DNA of 64,000 nt from Pseudomonas violetae (GCF_023072615.1 NZ_JAKNRW010000023.1:1-64000), one strand, 5' to 3'. Counted from the stretch's first letter, positions 33,910 through 43,083 are shown. Translations and numbers: made by a program. Notes: generated by a model from the sequence alone, not told the origin.

Positions 33910-34440
33910 ATGTTTGAAATCCAGCCAATGAACGCCCAGACCTATCGACAACAGACGCGGCGCAGCACGGTGATTATTGCCCTGGTGTTCCTGGCGCTGG
34001 CGATGCTGCTGTCGACTGTGGCGGTCGCCGTGTTCGGCGAGCCTGGTGGCGACAACATGCGCTTCAATGTCGGCGGGGTGTTCGTGGCGGTGTTGCTGAT
34101 GGTCGCGTTGATGCGTGGGCTGTTCTGGGAGCAGCCCTGGATGGCGGCAGCGGTCTATGGCTGGCAGCTCAAGCGCAGCCTGATGAGCGTTACCAATGTC
34201 ATGCACCAGGTGACGGCGGCGGTGGATCGCGATGATCCCCGGGCGATGAAGTTGCTACGCTTCTATCATCTGGGGCTCACTCAGATGCACGAACTGGACG
34301 CTAATTCCAGCGATCACGGGCAATTGAATCGGGAGATTGACCTGCACAAGGCGCGAATGGAAGCGCTGGGCATCGACATCGGGCAGACACGACTGGATCC
34401 CGCCTGGATCGCTGCCGTCAAGCACACGCCGAAACCATAA
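33910..34440 (+). CDS. DUF3087 membrane protein
   Basis: A 176-residue protein with two helices (residues 18-42 and 52-75) and a cytoplasmic C-terminal domain (SLMSVTNVMHQVTAAVDRDD, MKLLRFYHLGLTQMHELDAN). This matches DUF3087, of unknown function. ATG at 33910 (MFEIQPMN) chosen; a second ATG six codons later is possible. It precedes a diguanylate cyclase gene by 16 bases, so the two form a likely operon. Confidence 0.8.
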   Translation: MFEIQPMNAQTYRQQTRRSTVIIALVFLALAMLLSTVAVAVFGEPGGDNMRFNVGGVFVAVLLMVALMRGLFWEQPWMAAAVYGWQLKRSLMSVTNVMHQVTAAVDRDDPRAMKLLRFYHLGLTQMHELDANSSDHGQLNREIDLHKARMEALGIDIGQTRLDPAWIAAVKHTPKP

Positions 34441-34456
34441 GCGTTCAGGGAGTGAC

Positions 34457-36034
34457 ATGGTACAGCTGTCCATCAACGATCATCTCGATAATAACCAACC
34501 GGCCTTGCTGTTGAACGGCGGCCAGGTGTTGTCCAGGCTGAAGATCCGCTCACTGGTGTTTTTCCTGATCGCCGTGTGCCTGTCGATGACCACCGTTGCT
34601 GGCTGGGAAGTCTGGAATTCGCGCCAGTACCACCTGCGTGATAAGGAAGTGGCGATGTCCAACCTCGCCCAGGCCCTGGCCTGGCAGGCGCAGGCGTCGA
34701 TCAAGCAGGCTGACACTCTGCTGCTCACGTTGGTTGAGCGCCTGGAAAACGAAGGCATCGAATCGGCCCGCCAGCCCAGGATGCAACGCCTGCTCGGTAT
34801 CCAGCGCCGCGAGCTGAGCCAGCTGCATGGCCTGTTCGTTTACGACCAGGCCGGGCAGTGGATCGCCAACTCCAACGGCGCCGCCCTGGCCAACGCCAAT
34901 AACTCGGATCGCGAATACTTTATCTTCCACCGCGGTCATCCTGATCGTGGACCGCACATCGGCCCTTCGATCAAGAGCCGATCCAGCGGCGAATGGATCA
35001 TGACCGTGTCGCGCCGGGTCAGTCATCCGGACGGCAGTTTTGCCGGCGTGGCCCTGGCGACCATCCAGCTGAGCCATTTCCTGGCGCTCTATGACAGCAT
35101 CGACATGGGCCACAACGGCGTGATCAACCTGATCGCCGATGACGGCTCGATTGTCGTGCGCCGTCCGTTCAAGGAATCCGAAGTTGGCAGCAGCGTGGCC
35201 AATGGTGCGCTGTTTACCCAGTTGCTGCCCTTGGGTAATTCCGGGACTGCCAGGGTCAGGTCGGTGGTCGATGGCGTCGAGCGGGTGGTGGGTTTTCGTA
35301 GGGTCGAAGGGTACCCGCTGATCGTGTTCGCCGCGCTGAATCAGGAAGAGGTATTGGCCGGCTGGCGCGAGGAATCACTGCTCAGCGCCGGCATTGTCGC
35401 CCTGTTCCTGGGGCTTCTAGGCGTCCTCGGTTATCGCCTCATCCGCCTGATGAAACACCAGAACCACATTCAAAGTGTGCTGCTCGACGCCCAGGAAAAA
35501 CTGCTGGAGGTCAATCGCGGCCTGGAGTTGCTCGCACTGGAAGATGCCCTGACCGGCCTGTCCAATCGGCGCCAGTTCGATCTGTTCATCATGACCGAGA
35601 TGCGCCGCGCCCGGCGCACCCAGACTCACCTGGCGCTACTGATGATCGATGTCGATCATTTCAAGCGCTTCAATGATCTGTATGGACACGTGGTCGGCGA
35701 CGCGTGCCTGCGCAGGATCAGCTCGATCATCGTCGAGCACATCAAGCGCCCCGGTGATCTGGCGGCCCGATATGGTGGCGAAGAGTTTACGGTGGTGCTG
35801 CCGGGCACCGACTATGTCGGCGCTTTCCTGGTGGCGGAGAAAATTCGCCGTGCGGTGCAGTTGGCGGGGATCGAACACAGCGAGGGCGTCGAAGGGACGG
35901 TCACCGTCAGCGTCGGGGTCTGCGCCTGGGATACGGCCTTGCACGATCAGCCCGATGACCTGGTACGTGCCGCTGACAGGGCGCTGTACGTGGCCAAGGC
36001 CAGTGGGCGCAACATGAGCGTGATCGACAAGTAA
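34457..36034 (+). CDS. Membrane diguanylate cyclase with periplasmic dCache-type sensor
   Basis: A 525-residue protein. Helix at residues 30-50, a periplasmic sensor of about 250 residues (NNSDREYFIFHRGHPDRGPH, SGEWIMTVSRRV, then GVALATIQLSHFLALYDSID), a second helix near 310-330, and a GGDEF domain. The active site reads RYGGEEF, with RPGD five residues upstream as an inhibitory RxxD I-site. It should make cyclic di-GMP and be product-inhibited. Ligand unknown. Confidence 0.9.
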   Translation: MVQLSINDHLDNNQPALLLNGGQVLSRLKIRSLVFFLIAVCLSMTTVAGWEVWNSRQYHLRDKEVAMSNLAQALAWQAQASIKQADTLLLTLVERLENEGIESARQPRMQRLLGIQRRELSQLHGLFVYDQAGQWIANSNGAALANANNSDREYFIFHRGHPDRGPHIGPSIKSRSSGEWIMTVSRRVSHPDGSFAGVALATIQLSHFLALYDSIDMGHNGVINLIADDGSIVVRRPFKESEVGSSVANGALFTQLLPLGNSGTARVRSVVDGVERVVGFRRVEGYPLIVFAALNQEEVLAGWREESLLSAGIVALFLGLLGVLGYRLIRLMKHQNHIQSVLLDAQEKLLEVNRGLELLALEDALTGLSNRRQFDLFIMTEMRRARRTQTHLALLMIDVDHFKRFNDLYGHVVGDACLRRISSIIVEHIKRPGDLAARYGGEEFTVVLPGTDYVGAFLVAEKIRRAVQLAGIEHSEGVEGTVTVSVGVCAWDTALHDQPDDLVRAADRALYVAKASGRNMSVIDK

Positions 36035-36036
36035 GC

Positions 36037-36411
36037 TCAGCGCCGCTCGCCTCGCCGCAAGCGCCTGACCAGCCGCAGGTAGACACAGAAGTTGAGCGCC
36101 AGCACCACGGCGCCCAGCCCCACCTGGATGCCCGGGGTCAGTCCGGCGGGATAGATTGCCGGCCATATATAATGCTCGACGAAACCACCGCCGTAGCCGT
36201 TCTGGCCCGCCGCTTCGCGCAGGCGGTTCTCCCATTCGGTCAGCGGGCACAGCAGGTGAAAGACTTCCACCGAGATACCCCATGCGACCGCGGGTAGATG
36301 CCAGAAAGCCAGGTGGCGCCACTTGAGCACCAGCAGCCCGCCGAACAGTACGAACAGAATGAACAGCAGATGAAACAGCACCAGTCCGTCGGCGGCGATT
36401 CGGTAGAGCAT
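36037..36411 (-). CDS. DUF2784 membrane protein
   Basis: A 124-residue protein with four helices. LVLFHLLFILFVLFGGLLVL, AWGISVEVFHLLCPLTEWEN and GGFVEHYIWPAIYP are the DUF2784 hallmarks. GGGAAG precedes the ATG. It converges with the diguanylate cyclase gene with two bases between stops. Function unknown. Confidence 0.88.
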   Translation of the reverse strand: MLYRIAADGLVLFHLLFILFVLFGGLLVLKWRHLAFWHLPAVAWGISVEVFHLLCPLTEWENRLREAAGQNGYGGGFVEHYIWPAIYPAGLTPGIQVGLGAVVLALNFCVYLRLVRRLRRGERR

Positions 36412-36547
36412 GTGGGCTTCCCTGGGTGTGCCGGATGGACTGCGCCATGGTACTCGGTCGAGGGTCGGCAAATAACTCGAAATTGTGTATGCCTTCGCGG
36501 GTAAGTACTGGCAGAGTTGCAGGTCTTTTTTCCAGTGGCAGAGCGCT

Positions 36548-37249
36548 ATGTCCAACTCACACTTGCCCTGCAGCGCATTCCTGCGCGGCGCCGTGGCGAT
36601 CCTTCCCTTGTCCCTGGCGACTGCGCCTTGGGGCTTATTGGCCGGATCCATGGCCATCGAAGCCAACCTCACGCCCCTGCAAGGCCAGGGCCTGTCGAGC
36701 ATCGTGTTTGCCGGCGCCGCACAGTTGGTGGCTATCGGCATGCTCAAGGGCGGTGCCGGAATCTTCTCGATCCTGCTGACCACGCTGCTGCTGACATCCC
36801 AGCATCTGCTCTACGGCATGAGCATGCGCTCGGCGATCTCACCGCTGCCGGGGCACTGGCGCGTGGGCTTGGGCTTTTTGCTTACCGACGAACTGTTCGC
36901 CCTGACCAGCCAGCATGACAAGCAGCAGTTCGATCGCTGGTACGCACTCGGGGTTGGACTGACGTTCTACATTGCCTGGAATCTCTTTACCCTGGCCGGC
37001 ATCGTGCTCGGCAGCAGCATTGCGGGGCTGGAACACCTGGGCCTGGACTTCTCGATTGCCGCGACCTTCATCGCGCTGATCACTCCCGTGGTGCGCAACG
37101 TGCCCACAGTGGTGTGTGTCGCGGTGGCGCTGTTCTGTTCGGTGCTGTTCAGTTACTGGCAATGGGGCTCGGCGCTGGTGCTGGCAGGCCTGGCGGGAAT
37201 GACGGCGGGATTTGTGTGTAACAAACTTTATGTGGGGCAAACAGCATGA
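36548..37249 (+). CDS. AzlC-family branched-chain amino acid export subunit
   Basis: A 233-residue protein with about six to seven helices; FLRGAVAILPLSLATAPWGL, VFAGAAQLVAIGMLKGGAG and LLTSQHLLYGMSMRSAISPL are the AzlC motifs. AzlC and AzlD (next gene, overlapping) form a two-component exporter of branched-chain or other hydrophobic amino acids. No strong ribosome-binding sequence is visible before the ATG. Confidence 0.9.
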   Translation: MSNSHLPCSAFLRGAVAILPLSLATAPWGLLAGSMAIEANLTPLQGQGLSSIVFAGAAQLVAIGMLKGGAGIFSILLTTLLLTSQHLLYGMSMRSAISPLPGHWRVGLGFLLTDELFALTSQHDKQQFDRWYALGVGLTFYIAWNLFTLAGIVLGSSIAGLEHLGLDFSIAATFIALITPVVRNVPTVVCVAVALFCSVLFSYWQWGSALVLAGLAGMTAGFVCNKLYVGQTA

Positions 37250-37560
37250 TGGTCTGGGCGGTCATTTTCGGGATGGGTGTGCTGGTGTTTCTCAACCGCT
37301 ACGTATTTCTGGAGCCTCGCCTGCCAGTGCGCCTGAGCAGCAACGCCCGGCAATTCCTCGGTTTTGCCGTGCCTGGCATGCTCACCGCCATCTGCGGACC
37401 GATCGTATTCATGCCGGATAAACAACTGAACCTGCAATGGGACAATCCTTACCTGCTCAGTTCATTGGTGGCGGTGGGGCTGGTTCTGTACACCCGTAAC
37501 ACCTTGCTGAGCATGTTGTTGAGCATGGCGTTTTTCTTTGTGCTGCGTTGGTGGCTGTGA
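37246..37560 (+). CDS. AzlD-family export subunit
   Basis: A 104-residue protein with four helices, MGVLVFLNRYVFLEPRLPVR and FLGFAVPGMLTAICGPIVFM being typical of AzlD. Its ATG overlaps the azlC stop (ATGATG), so the subunits are coupled. Confidence 0.9.
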   Translation: MMVWAVIFGMGVLVFLNRYVFLEPRLPVRLSSNARQFLGFAVPGMLTAICGPIVFMPDKQLNLQWDNPYLLSSLVAVGLVLYTRNTLLSMLLSMAFFFVLRWWL

Positions 37561-37606
37561 ATCTGTTCTACGCTTGAATGGATAATCTTCACGAACAGAG
37601 GTGAAC

Positions 37607-37753
37607 ATGGCGAATGAACCCGAGCGTCCCGATCCGGATGAACCTAGCGAAGAAGAAATAGAAGAACAGAACAGGCGCTCGAAGCAGGACTGGAAACATG
37701 ACGACAGCCGAGAGCTGTCGGAGCGTGATCAGGAGCGTCCGCTGAAACGTTGA
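37607..37753 (+). CDS. 48-residue highly charged small protein
   Basis: A short reading frame starting MANEPERPDPDEPSEEEIEE and ending RDQERPLKR, about half Asp, Glu, Arg and Lys with no hydrophobic core. AGAGGTGA directly upstream of the ATG is a strong ribosome-binding sequence. It is probably disordered. No family recognised. It lies 46 bases after azlD and could be co-transcribed. Confidence 0.6.
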   Translation: MANEPERPDPDEPSEEEIEEQNRRSKQDWKHDDSRELSERDQERPLKR

Positions 37754-37822
37754 ATAGTGTCTTTCGCTCGCGGCGGCACCTGCAATTTTAACTGCAGGCG
37801 CTGTCGCCCTACAGAGGCGCGT

Positions 37823-38230
37823 TCAGACATCTTCCAGCCGGGAGAAATCGGGGTGCATTGCTCGATAGCCCAGGGTCCTGTCGATCCAGGCATTGAGCTC
37901 ATTGACCATCACTGGTGGCTTGCCTGGATAGCGCTGCAAGGTTGTGCGCAGAGTAGTGTCGATGTTGGGCACCGATGCCAGGTTTCGGGTCTTGATGTAT
38001 TGCCCGATGAAACAATCGAGTTGATAACGTTCTGTGGTCGACAGATGGACACATTCAACACTGGTGAACTGTTTGTTATAAAAATCGTCGCGCAACTGGG
38101 TTCTCTGCAAGGCTTGAGTTTCTGGGTTTTCCGTCCTGGGAGATGCGGCGCGCATGCTAGCGGCACTGGTCCTTAATGTATGTATGACAATCGAAATGTC
38201 AGACAGGCGGTTGGCGCGGCAAATGGCCAT
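37823..38230 (-). CDS. Hypothetical protein, 135 residues
   Basis: The C-terminal 85 residues look structured: FYNKQFTSVECVHLSTTERY, QLDCFIGQYIKTRNLASVPN and VNELNAWIDRTLGYRAMHPD. The N-terminal 40 residues are Ser/Thr/Arg-rich and may be untranslated, since an ATG at 38153-38155 (MRAASPRTEN) is also possible. No clear ribosome-binding sequence for either. Codon use is less GC-biased than in neighbours. No family recognised. Confidence 0.55.
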   Translation of the reverse strand: MAICRANRLSDISIVIHTLRTSAASMRAASPRTENPETQALQRTQLRDDFYNKQFTSVECVHLSTTERYQLDCFIGQYIKTRNLASVPNIDTTLRTTLQRYPGKPPVMVNELNAWIDRTLGYRAMHPDFSRLEDV

Positions 38231-38304
38231 ATTTCGCTCGACTGTTACGTGGGTGAAACACTATGTGTAACGTCCCAACGGCCTGTTTATTTAACGTCCG
38301 CCTG

Positions 38305-38985
38305 CTATGCCAGTTGTTCTATTAGTTCGGGTCCCTGATTGCGCACATTGCCTACTGCCTTACTGACCCGGAACCACTCGAACACTTCGCTGGCTTCTCC
38401 TTGAAACAATGCCATCTGTTCGGCGCGCTCCTTGGGCGTGGCAGGGTCGAGCCACTCTTGCGCGAGTTCGGGCGATAGCACGATAGGGCGTCGGTCGTGG
38501 ATATCGAGCATGCCGCCGGCGCTGTCGGCGGTGAGGATGACAAAACCGTCCTCGGGATTTGGCTCGGCGTGGCCTGCGGGGAACTGGCCGATGGCGGCGC
38601 AGTACACCGGCGCCCGGTCCTTACGGCGGATCAACCAGGGTTGTTTGCTGCCTTCCCCGGCGTCGACCCATTCGAACCAGTTGTCCACCGGCACAATCGC
38701 CCGGTGCGGCCAGATAAGCCGGAAGTAGGGGCCGTGGGCGACCTTTTCCACCCGGGCGTTGATGGGCGGGGCGCGATCCTTGGCCCAGTGTGGCCTCCAC
38801 CCCCAGCGCACCAGGTCGGCGTGCAGGCTGTCGTTTTGCCGGTGTAGCAGGGCGAGGCGGGTGGTGGGCGCGGCGTTGTAACGGGCCAGTGGTTCATTGC
38901 CGACGTGGTTGATCAGCGCATCGGGGATGCTCAGCGCCGCGACGAAATCGTGGATGCCACGGTATTGGCTCAGGCGTCCGCACAT
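38305..38985 (-). CDS. SOS response-associated peptidase (SRAP/YedK) family
   Basis: A 226-residue protein. It begins MCGRLSQY, where Cys2 becomes the N-terminal nucleophile that links to abasic sites in single-stranded DNA. The other catalytic blocks are RYNAAPTT, LVRWGWRPHWAKD, INARVEKV, VPVDNWFEWV and the His in DIHDRRPIVLSPE. YedK/HMCES proteins shield abasic sites at replication forks. The frame upstream of the ATG is not needed, since Cys must be residue 2. Confidence 0.92.
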   Translation of the reverse strand: MCGRLSQYRGIHDFVAALSIPDALINHVGNEPLARYNAAPTTRLALLHRQNDSLHADLVRWGWRPHWAKDRAPPINARVEKVAHGPYFRLIWPHRAIVPVDNWFEWVDAGEGSKQPWLIRRKDRAPVYCAAIGQFPAGHAEPNPEDGFVILTADSAGGMLDIHDRRPIVLSPELAQEWLDPATPKERAEQMALFQGEASEVFEWFRVSKAVGNVRNQGPELIEQLA

Positions 38986-39076
38986 TGGCTGGTCCTCAGG
39001 GTGGCAGGAGTTGTCTCGTGAAAGAAGGCGGCGGGTCGCCGTACTGGTTTGATCGTGCACGGCCTCAGGGCGCACG

Positions 39077-39195
39077 CTACTCCCTGTAGACGCGAGCTTG
39101 CTCGCGACGAACGTAAACGATACCGCGGGCCTCCTGGATAAACGCGGCACTTTCAGGTTCATCACCGTAATTGCCCAGACCAGGCGTCCTCTACA
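39077..39195. repeat. Degraded long REPIN
   Basis: GTAGACGCGAGCTTGCTCGC, then GAACGTAAACGATACCGCGG and CCTGGATAAACGCGGCAC, match in order the reverse complement of the intact element at 48259-48373. The right arm is worn, leaving only TACAGG at its end. It occupies most of the 337-base gap (38986-39322) between the SRAP gene and the deacetylase gene; otherwise only the two divergent promoters are expected there. Confidence 0.65.
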
Positions 39196-39322
39196 GGCCA
39201 TTGTTGCGCACGACCTAAGGTTCGCCAACCCATCTCAGCGCCATTTGAACCAAACACCCTGTACCCTATCCAACCTGCGCCCGCCGCCCCGCACGGGCGC
39301 AATCGTCTGGCCAAAGCAAACC

Positions 39323-40222
39323 ATGAAACAGCTGTGCAAGCTTCTCGCTCCACTCGTTATCGCCGCCGGGCTGGTCGGGTGCATTGCTGCACCCATCGCA
39401 ATGACCCCGCAAACTGAACAACGCTTAAATGCCCAACCCCCTGTCCGGTTTCTACTGACCTTTGACGATGGCCCCAGTGCCTCAAGCTTCTGGAACCCGA
39501 CGCTGACCGTACTCGATAGTCTCGCGCAAAATCCGCTGCAACCGGACATCAAGGCGGTGTTTTTTGTACAAACCCGTGCTTCCCGGGCCGGGGGCAGTGA
39601 GATCGGGCACCAGGTCATGCGCCGCGAACATGCTGAGGGTCATGTCATCGGCTTTCACACGGCCACTCCCGGACACAGCAACCATCGATCCCTGGACGAT
39701 CAGGCGCTGGAGCAGTCGCTCGCCAATGGCAGCGCCGATATTGCCGTGATCACCGGTGTGTTGCCAAGCCTGCTGCGTCCGCCGTTCTGGAATTACGACA
39801 AACGCACATTCGCTGCCTATCGGCAGCACGGCCTGCACGTGCTGCTAACTGACCTCAGTGCCAACGATGGCAAGATCTGGGGCTTTAATGCCAGCCCGCG
39901 GCGGCGGTCCCATATGCTGCGTTCGATGTCCGAAGTACGCGAGCGCATCGCACAAGGTGAACTGCCGGTGGTGGACGGTGTGATTCCGGTGGTGGTGACC
40001 TTCCATGACCTCAATCGCTATACCGCAAGGCATGCACGCGAGTATCTGCAGATTCTCCTGGATAGCGCCCGGGAGACAGGCGTGAAGGTTGCGCAAAAGC
40101 CCTTTTATGATGACACGGCCTCTCTGCAACGGGCGGCCCTGGCGAGAACCGTGCGCGACAGTTCGCAGCCGGTGCAACTGCCGGGGCTGTGGAACTGGAT
40201 CTGGTCTGGGGATTCGCGCTGA
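39323..40222 (+). CDS. Polysaccharide deacetylase-family lipoprotein
   Basis: A 299-residue protein with a lipoprotein signal (LAPLVIAAGLVGC, lipobox VGC at residues 18-20). The NodB domain shows TFDDGP (catalytic Asp and metal Asp), GFHTATPGHSNH (metal His), PSLLRPPFWNYD (Arg/Pro motif) and VVVTFHDLNRYT (His motif). It should remove N- or O-acetyl groups from an envelope polysaccharide, anchored in a membrane facing the periplasm. Substrate unknown. Confidence 0.88.
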   Translation: MKQLCKLLAPLVIAAGLVGCIAAPIAMTPQTEQRLNAQPPVRFLLTFDDGPSASSFWNPTLTVLDSLAQNPLQPDIKAVFFVQTRASRAGGSEIGHQVMRREHAEGHVIGFHTATPGHSNHRSLDDQALEQSLANGSADIAVITGVLPSLLRPPFWNYDKRTFAAYRQHGLHVLLTDLSANDGKIWGFNASPRRRSHMLRSMSEVRERIAQGELPVVDGVIPVVVTFHDLNRYTARHAREYLQILLDSARETGVKVAQKPFYDDTASLQRAALARTVRDSSQPVQLPGLWNWIWSGDSR

Positions 40223-40312
40223 GAAAACTACTCAAAATGAGAGCTGGATAACACTACGACGTACGCGCAATGCGCAAAGTGTATCTATCCTTGCTGGGGT
40301 CTTTTCCATTAA

Positions 40313-40573
40313 ATGCCGCCCGAGTCGTCAGCCATGGTGCCCATTGCAGTCCTTTCCAATATTGTAGAATCCGGTTTCGAGCCGCTGTCTTGCGAGTGCA
40401 CGGAGAGCCTGGGCTTACTGGAAATCACGATTTTCGATCCTGATACCCACGAGGTTGTGCTATTGGTCCGCAATGTCTCCACAGCGCACCTGAGCACCGT
40501 CCGCGACATCAACAACCTCATTGCCGAGTTGCGCACGGAAATGAAAGCCGGGCGCCGTGCGTTCGCGGGTTGA
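40313..40573 (+). CDS. DUF1652 protein
   Basis: An 86-residue protein. VLSNIVESGFEPLSCECTES, then EVVLLVRNVSTAHLSTVRDI and NNLIAELRTEMKAG match DUF1652, a small family common in Pseudomonas. The start may instead be the ATG at 40334 (MVPIAV); neither has a strong ribosome-binding sequence. Function unknown. Confidence 0.75.
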   Translation: MPPESSAMVPIAVLSNIVESGFEPLSCECTESLGLLEITIFDPDTHEVVLLVRNVSTAHLSTVRDINNLIAELRTEMKAGRRAFAG

Positions 40574-40600
40574 GCAAGCTCTCCAGCCACAGGCTACAGC

Positions 40601-41506
40601 TCAGGCGCCCTGATTGGATTCCAGCGTGCGAGGCAACAACTCATCAATCATCTGCAGGCAGTGCTTCAGCCCCGGCGACACATCGCCTACCCGCCGGCTG
40701 AGAATGATGGGTGAAGTCGCGTTGTCCTCCAGAAGTGCCGTAAATCCTATGTCGTCACGATGCAGCAATTGCACGGAAGCCGGCACCAGGGTGACACCGA
40801 TGCCTGCCCCGACCAAGCCAATCGCGGTCTGCAGCTCGTTGGTCCATTGCGCTACCTGAATACTCACACCATAGGATTCGAACAGGGCGATCACATGGTC
40901 GGCATAACTTGGCCGCGGATTACCCGGGTAGAGTACGAAAGGCTCCCTGGCCAGTTCCCGCAGGCTTATCGGCGCGCCCAGCAGCGGGTGCCCGGCGGGC
41001 AGGGCGGCGACCAGCCGGTCTTCGGTGAGCACGGTCTGGATGATGGCCGGGTCGTCGATGCGGATTCGCCCGAAGCCGATGTCGATCCTGCCAGCCTTGA
41101 GCGCATGGACCTGTTGAAGCGTGGTTAATTCCGACAGCCCAAGTTCCAGTTCAAGGGGCTCACCGCTGCGCAAACGACGGATCAGCTCCGGTAGCACGCC
41201 ATAGAGCGTGGATGGCGCAAAGCCGATTCCCAGCCAGGTTTTTTCCCCCAGGCCAATGCGCCGGGTGTTGTCACACACCTTGCCCAGTTGTTCCAGAAGC
41301 GCGCTGGAGTGTTCATGGAAGAACCGGCCGGCATCGGTCAATTTCAACGGTCGGCCACGTTCCAGCAACAGCACTCCCAGCTCATCCTCCAAGTGCTGGA
41401 TCTGCCGGCTCAGGGGCGGCTGTGCGATATGCAGCAGCTCGGCGGCGCGGGTGAAGTTGAGGGTTTTCGCCAGCGCCTGAAAATAGCGCAGGTGACGCAG
41501 TTCCAT
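40601..41506 (-). CDS. catR: LysR-family regulator of the cat genes
   Basis: A 301-residue LysR protein. HTH region MELRHLRYFQALAKTLNFTR, AAELLHIAQPPLSRQIQHLE; co-inducer domain GIGFAPSTLYGVLPELIRRL. CatR/BenM-type regulators bind cis,cis-muconate and activate catBCA. It is divergent from catB with 127 bases between them, and a T-N11-A palindrome lies in that gap. GGAGG precedes the ATG. Confidence 0.93.
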   Translation of the reverse strand: MELRHLRYFQALAKTLNFTRAAELLHIAQPPLSRQIQHLEDELGVLLLERGRPLKLTDAGRFFHEHSSALLEQLGKVCDNTRRIGLGEKTWLGIGFAPSTLYGVLPELIRRLRSGEPLELELGLSELTTLQQVHALKAGRIDIGFGRIRIDDPAIIQTVLTEDRLVAALPAGHPLLGAPISLRELAREPFVLYPGNPRPSYADHVIALFESYGVSIQVAQWTNELQTAIGLVGAGIGVTLVPASVQLLHRDDIGFTALLEDNATSPIILSRRVGDVSPGLKHCLQMIDELLPRTLESNQGA

Positions 41507-41532
41507 ACAGCCTCCAAAAGCTGATCGGCTAC

Positions 41533-41547
41533 ATACCTTTAAGGTAT
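41533..41547. promoter_or_regulatory. CatR operator (LysR T-N11-A palindrome)
   Basis: ATACCTTTAAGGTAT is a perfect palindrome about one central T and contains T-N11-A. It lies between catR and catB, where CatR sites are known in P. putida. A second inverted repeat, CCAAT..ATTGG at 41557-41571, follows toward catB and may overlap the catB -10. Confidence 0.75.
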
Positions 41548-41633
41548 CGAGTCAGACCAATTCTATATTGGCTTCCAGAAAAAAGCCGTACCAGAATCGG
41601 TTCCAGAACTCCAAGAACCTGACGGGTATCGAA

Positions 41634-42782
41634 ATGCTTGCAACAGCCATTGAATCGATCGAGACGATCATCGTCGATCTGCCGACCATTCGCCCGCACA
41701 AGTTAGCCATGCACACCATGCAGAACCAGACGCTGGTGATCATTCGCGTGCGTTGCGCCGACGGCATAGAAGGTATCGGCGAAGCGACCACCATCGGTGG
41801 CCTGGCGTATGGCAACGAAAGCCCGGATAGCATCAAGACCAACATCGACCGCCACTTCGCGCCGCTGCTGCTGGGCCAGGACAGCGCCAATGTGAATGCC
41901 GCGATGTTGCGCCTGGAGCGCTGCATCCGTGGCAACACTTTCGCCAAATCAGGTATTGAAACGGCCTTGCTCGACGCCCAGGGCAAACGCCTGGGCCTGG
42001 CGGTCAGTGAGTTACTCGGCGGTCGGGTACGCAATGCGCTGCCAGTGGCCTGGACCCTGGCCAGTGGAGATACCGCCAAGGACATCGCCGAAGCGGAGCA
42101 GATGCTCGACCTGCGCCGCCACCGCATCTTCAAGCTGAAAATCGGCGCCGGTGAAGTCAATCGCGACCTGGCGCATGTGATCGCCATCAAGAAAGCCCTG
42201 GGTGATCGCGCCAGCGTGCGGGTGGATGTCAATCAGGCTTGGGACGAAGCGGTGGCCATCCGTGCCTGCCGAATCCTCGGTACCAACGGTATCGACCTGA
42301 TCGAACAGCCGATCTCGCGCAACAACCGCGCCGGCATGGTGCGCCTGAACGCCATGAGCCCGGCGCCGATCATGGCCGACGAATCCATCGAATGCGTGGA
42401 AGATGCCTTCAATCTGGCCCGTGAGGGCGCCGCTTCGATCTTCGCCCTGAAGATCGCCAAGAACGGCGGCCCGCGCGCAGTGCTCAAGACCGCAGCCATT
42501 GCCGAAGCGGCGGGCATCGGCCTGTACGGCGGCACCATGCTCGAAGGCGGGATCGGCACCATGGCCTCGGCCCAGGCATTTATCACGCTGAACAAGCTGG
42601 CCTGGGACACCGAGTTGTTCGGCCCGTTGCTGCTGACCGAAGACATCCTCAGCGAACCGCTGGAGTATCGCGATTTCGAGTTGCACGTACCGACCACCCC
42701 GGGCCTGGGCCTGAATCTGGACGAAGGGCGCCTGGCGTTTTTCCGTCGCGACAAGTCTTCCACTGTTCTTCATCAAGTCTGA
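41634..42782 (+). CDS. catB: Muconate cycloisomerase
   Basis: A 382-residue enolase-superfamily enzyme. FKLKIGAGE holds the KxK motif (second Lys the base), VDVNQAW and EQPIS and ADES the metal ligands, and FALKIAKNGG the opposite-face Lys. It converts cis,cis-muconate to muconolactone. Start at the ATG in GGTATCGAAATGCTTG; an earlier in-frame TTG at 41568 would add 22 residues unlike the family. First gene of catBCA, activated by CatR. Confidence 0.94.
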   Translation: MLATAIESIETIIVDLPTIRPHKLAMHTMQNQTLVIIRVRCADGIEGIGEATTIGGLAYGNESPDSIKTNIDRHFAPLLLGQDSANVNAAMLRLERCIRGNTFAKSGIETALLDAQGKRLGLAVSELLGGRVRNALPVAWTLASGDTAKDIAEAEQMLDLRRHRIFKLKIGAGEVNRDLAHVIAIKKALGDRASVRVDVNQAWDEAVAIRACRILGTNGIDLIEQPISRNNRAGMVRLNAMSPAPIMADESIECVEDAFNLAREGAASIFALKIAKNGGPRAVLKTAAIAEAAGIGLYGGTMLEGGIGTMASAQAFITLNKLAWDTELFGPLLLTEDILSEPLEYRDFELHVPTTPGLGLNLDEGRLAFFRRDKSSTVLHQV

Positions 42783-42792
42783 GGAGTGCATC

Positions 42793-43083
42793 ATGCTGTT
42801 CCACGTAAAGATGACCGTGAACCTGCCGGTCGATATGAATACCGAGTTGGCCACCAAGCTCAAGGCTGACGAAAAGGCCTTTTCCCAGCGTCTGCAAGAC
42901 CAGGGCAAGTGGCGTCACCTGTGGCGCATTGCCGGGCTGTATGCCAACTACAGCGTGTTCGACGTCGACAGTGTCCAGGAACTGCACGACCTGCTGATGC
43001 AACTGCCGCTTTACCCGTACATGGCGATCGAAGTCACCGCGATGTGCCGGCATCCTTCGTCGATTCGCGAGGATGACCGCTGA
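42793..43083 (+). CDS. catC: Muconolactone delta-isomerase
   Basis: A 96-residue protein, full length for CatC: MLFHVKMTVNLPVDM, KWRHLWRIAGLYANYSVFDV and LPLYPYMAIEVTAMCRHPS. It shifts the double bond of muconolactone to give 3-oxoadipate enol-lactone and works as a homodecamer. GAGGAG lies before the ATG, ten bases after catB. Confidence 0.95.
   Translation: MLFHVKMTVNLPVDMNTELATKLKADEKAFSQRLQDQGKWRHLWRIAGLYANYSVFDVDSVQELHDLLMQLPLYPYMAIEVTAMCRHPSSIREDDR

Noticed and set aside
41552..42232. Open frame opposite catB
   Set aside because: Antisense shadow of a gene with all enolase-superfamily motifs.
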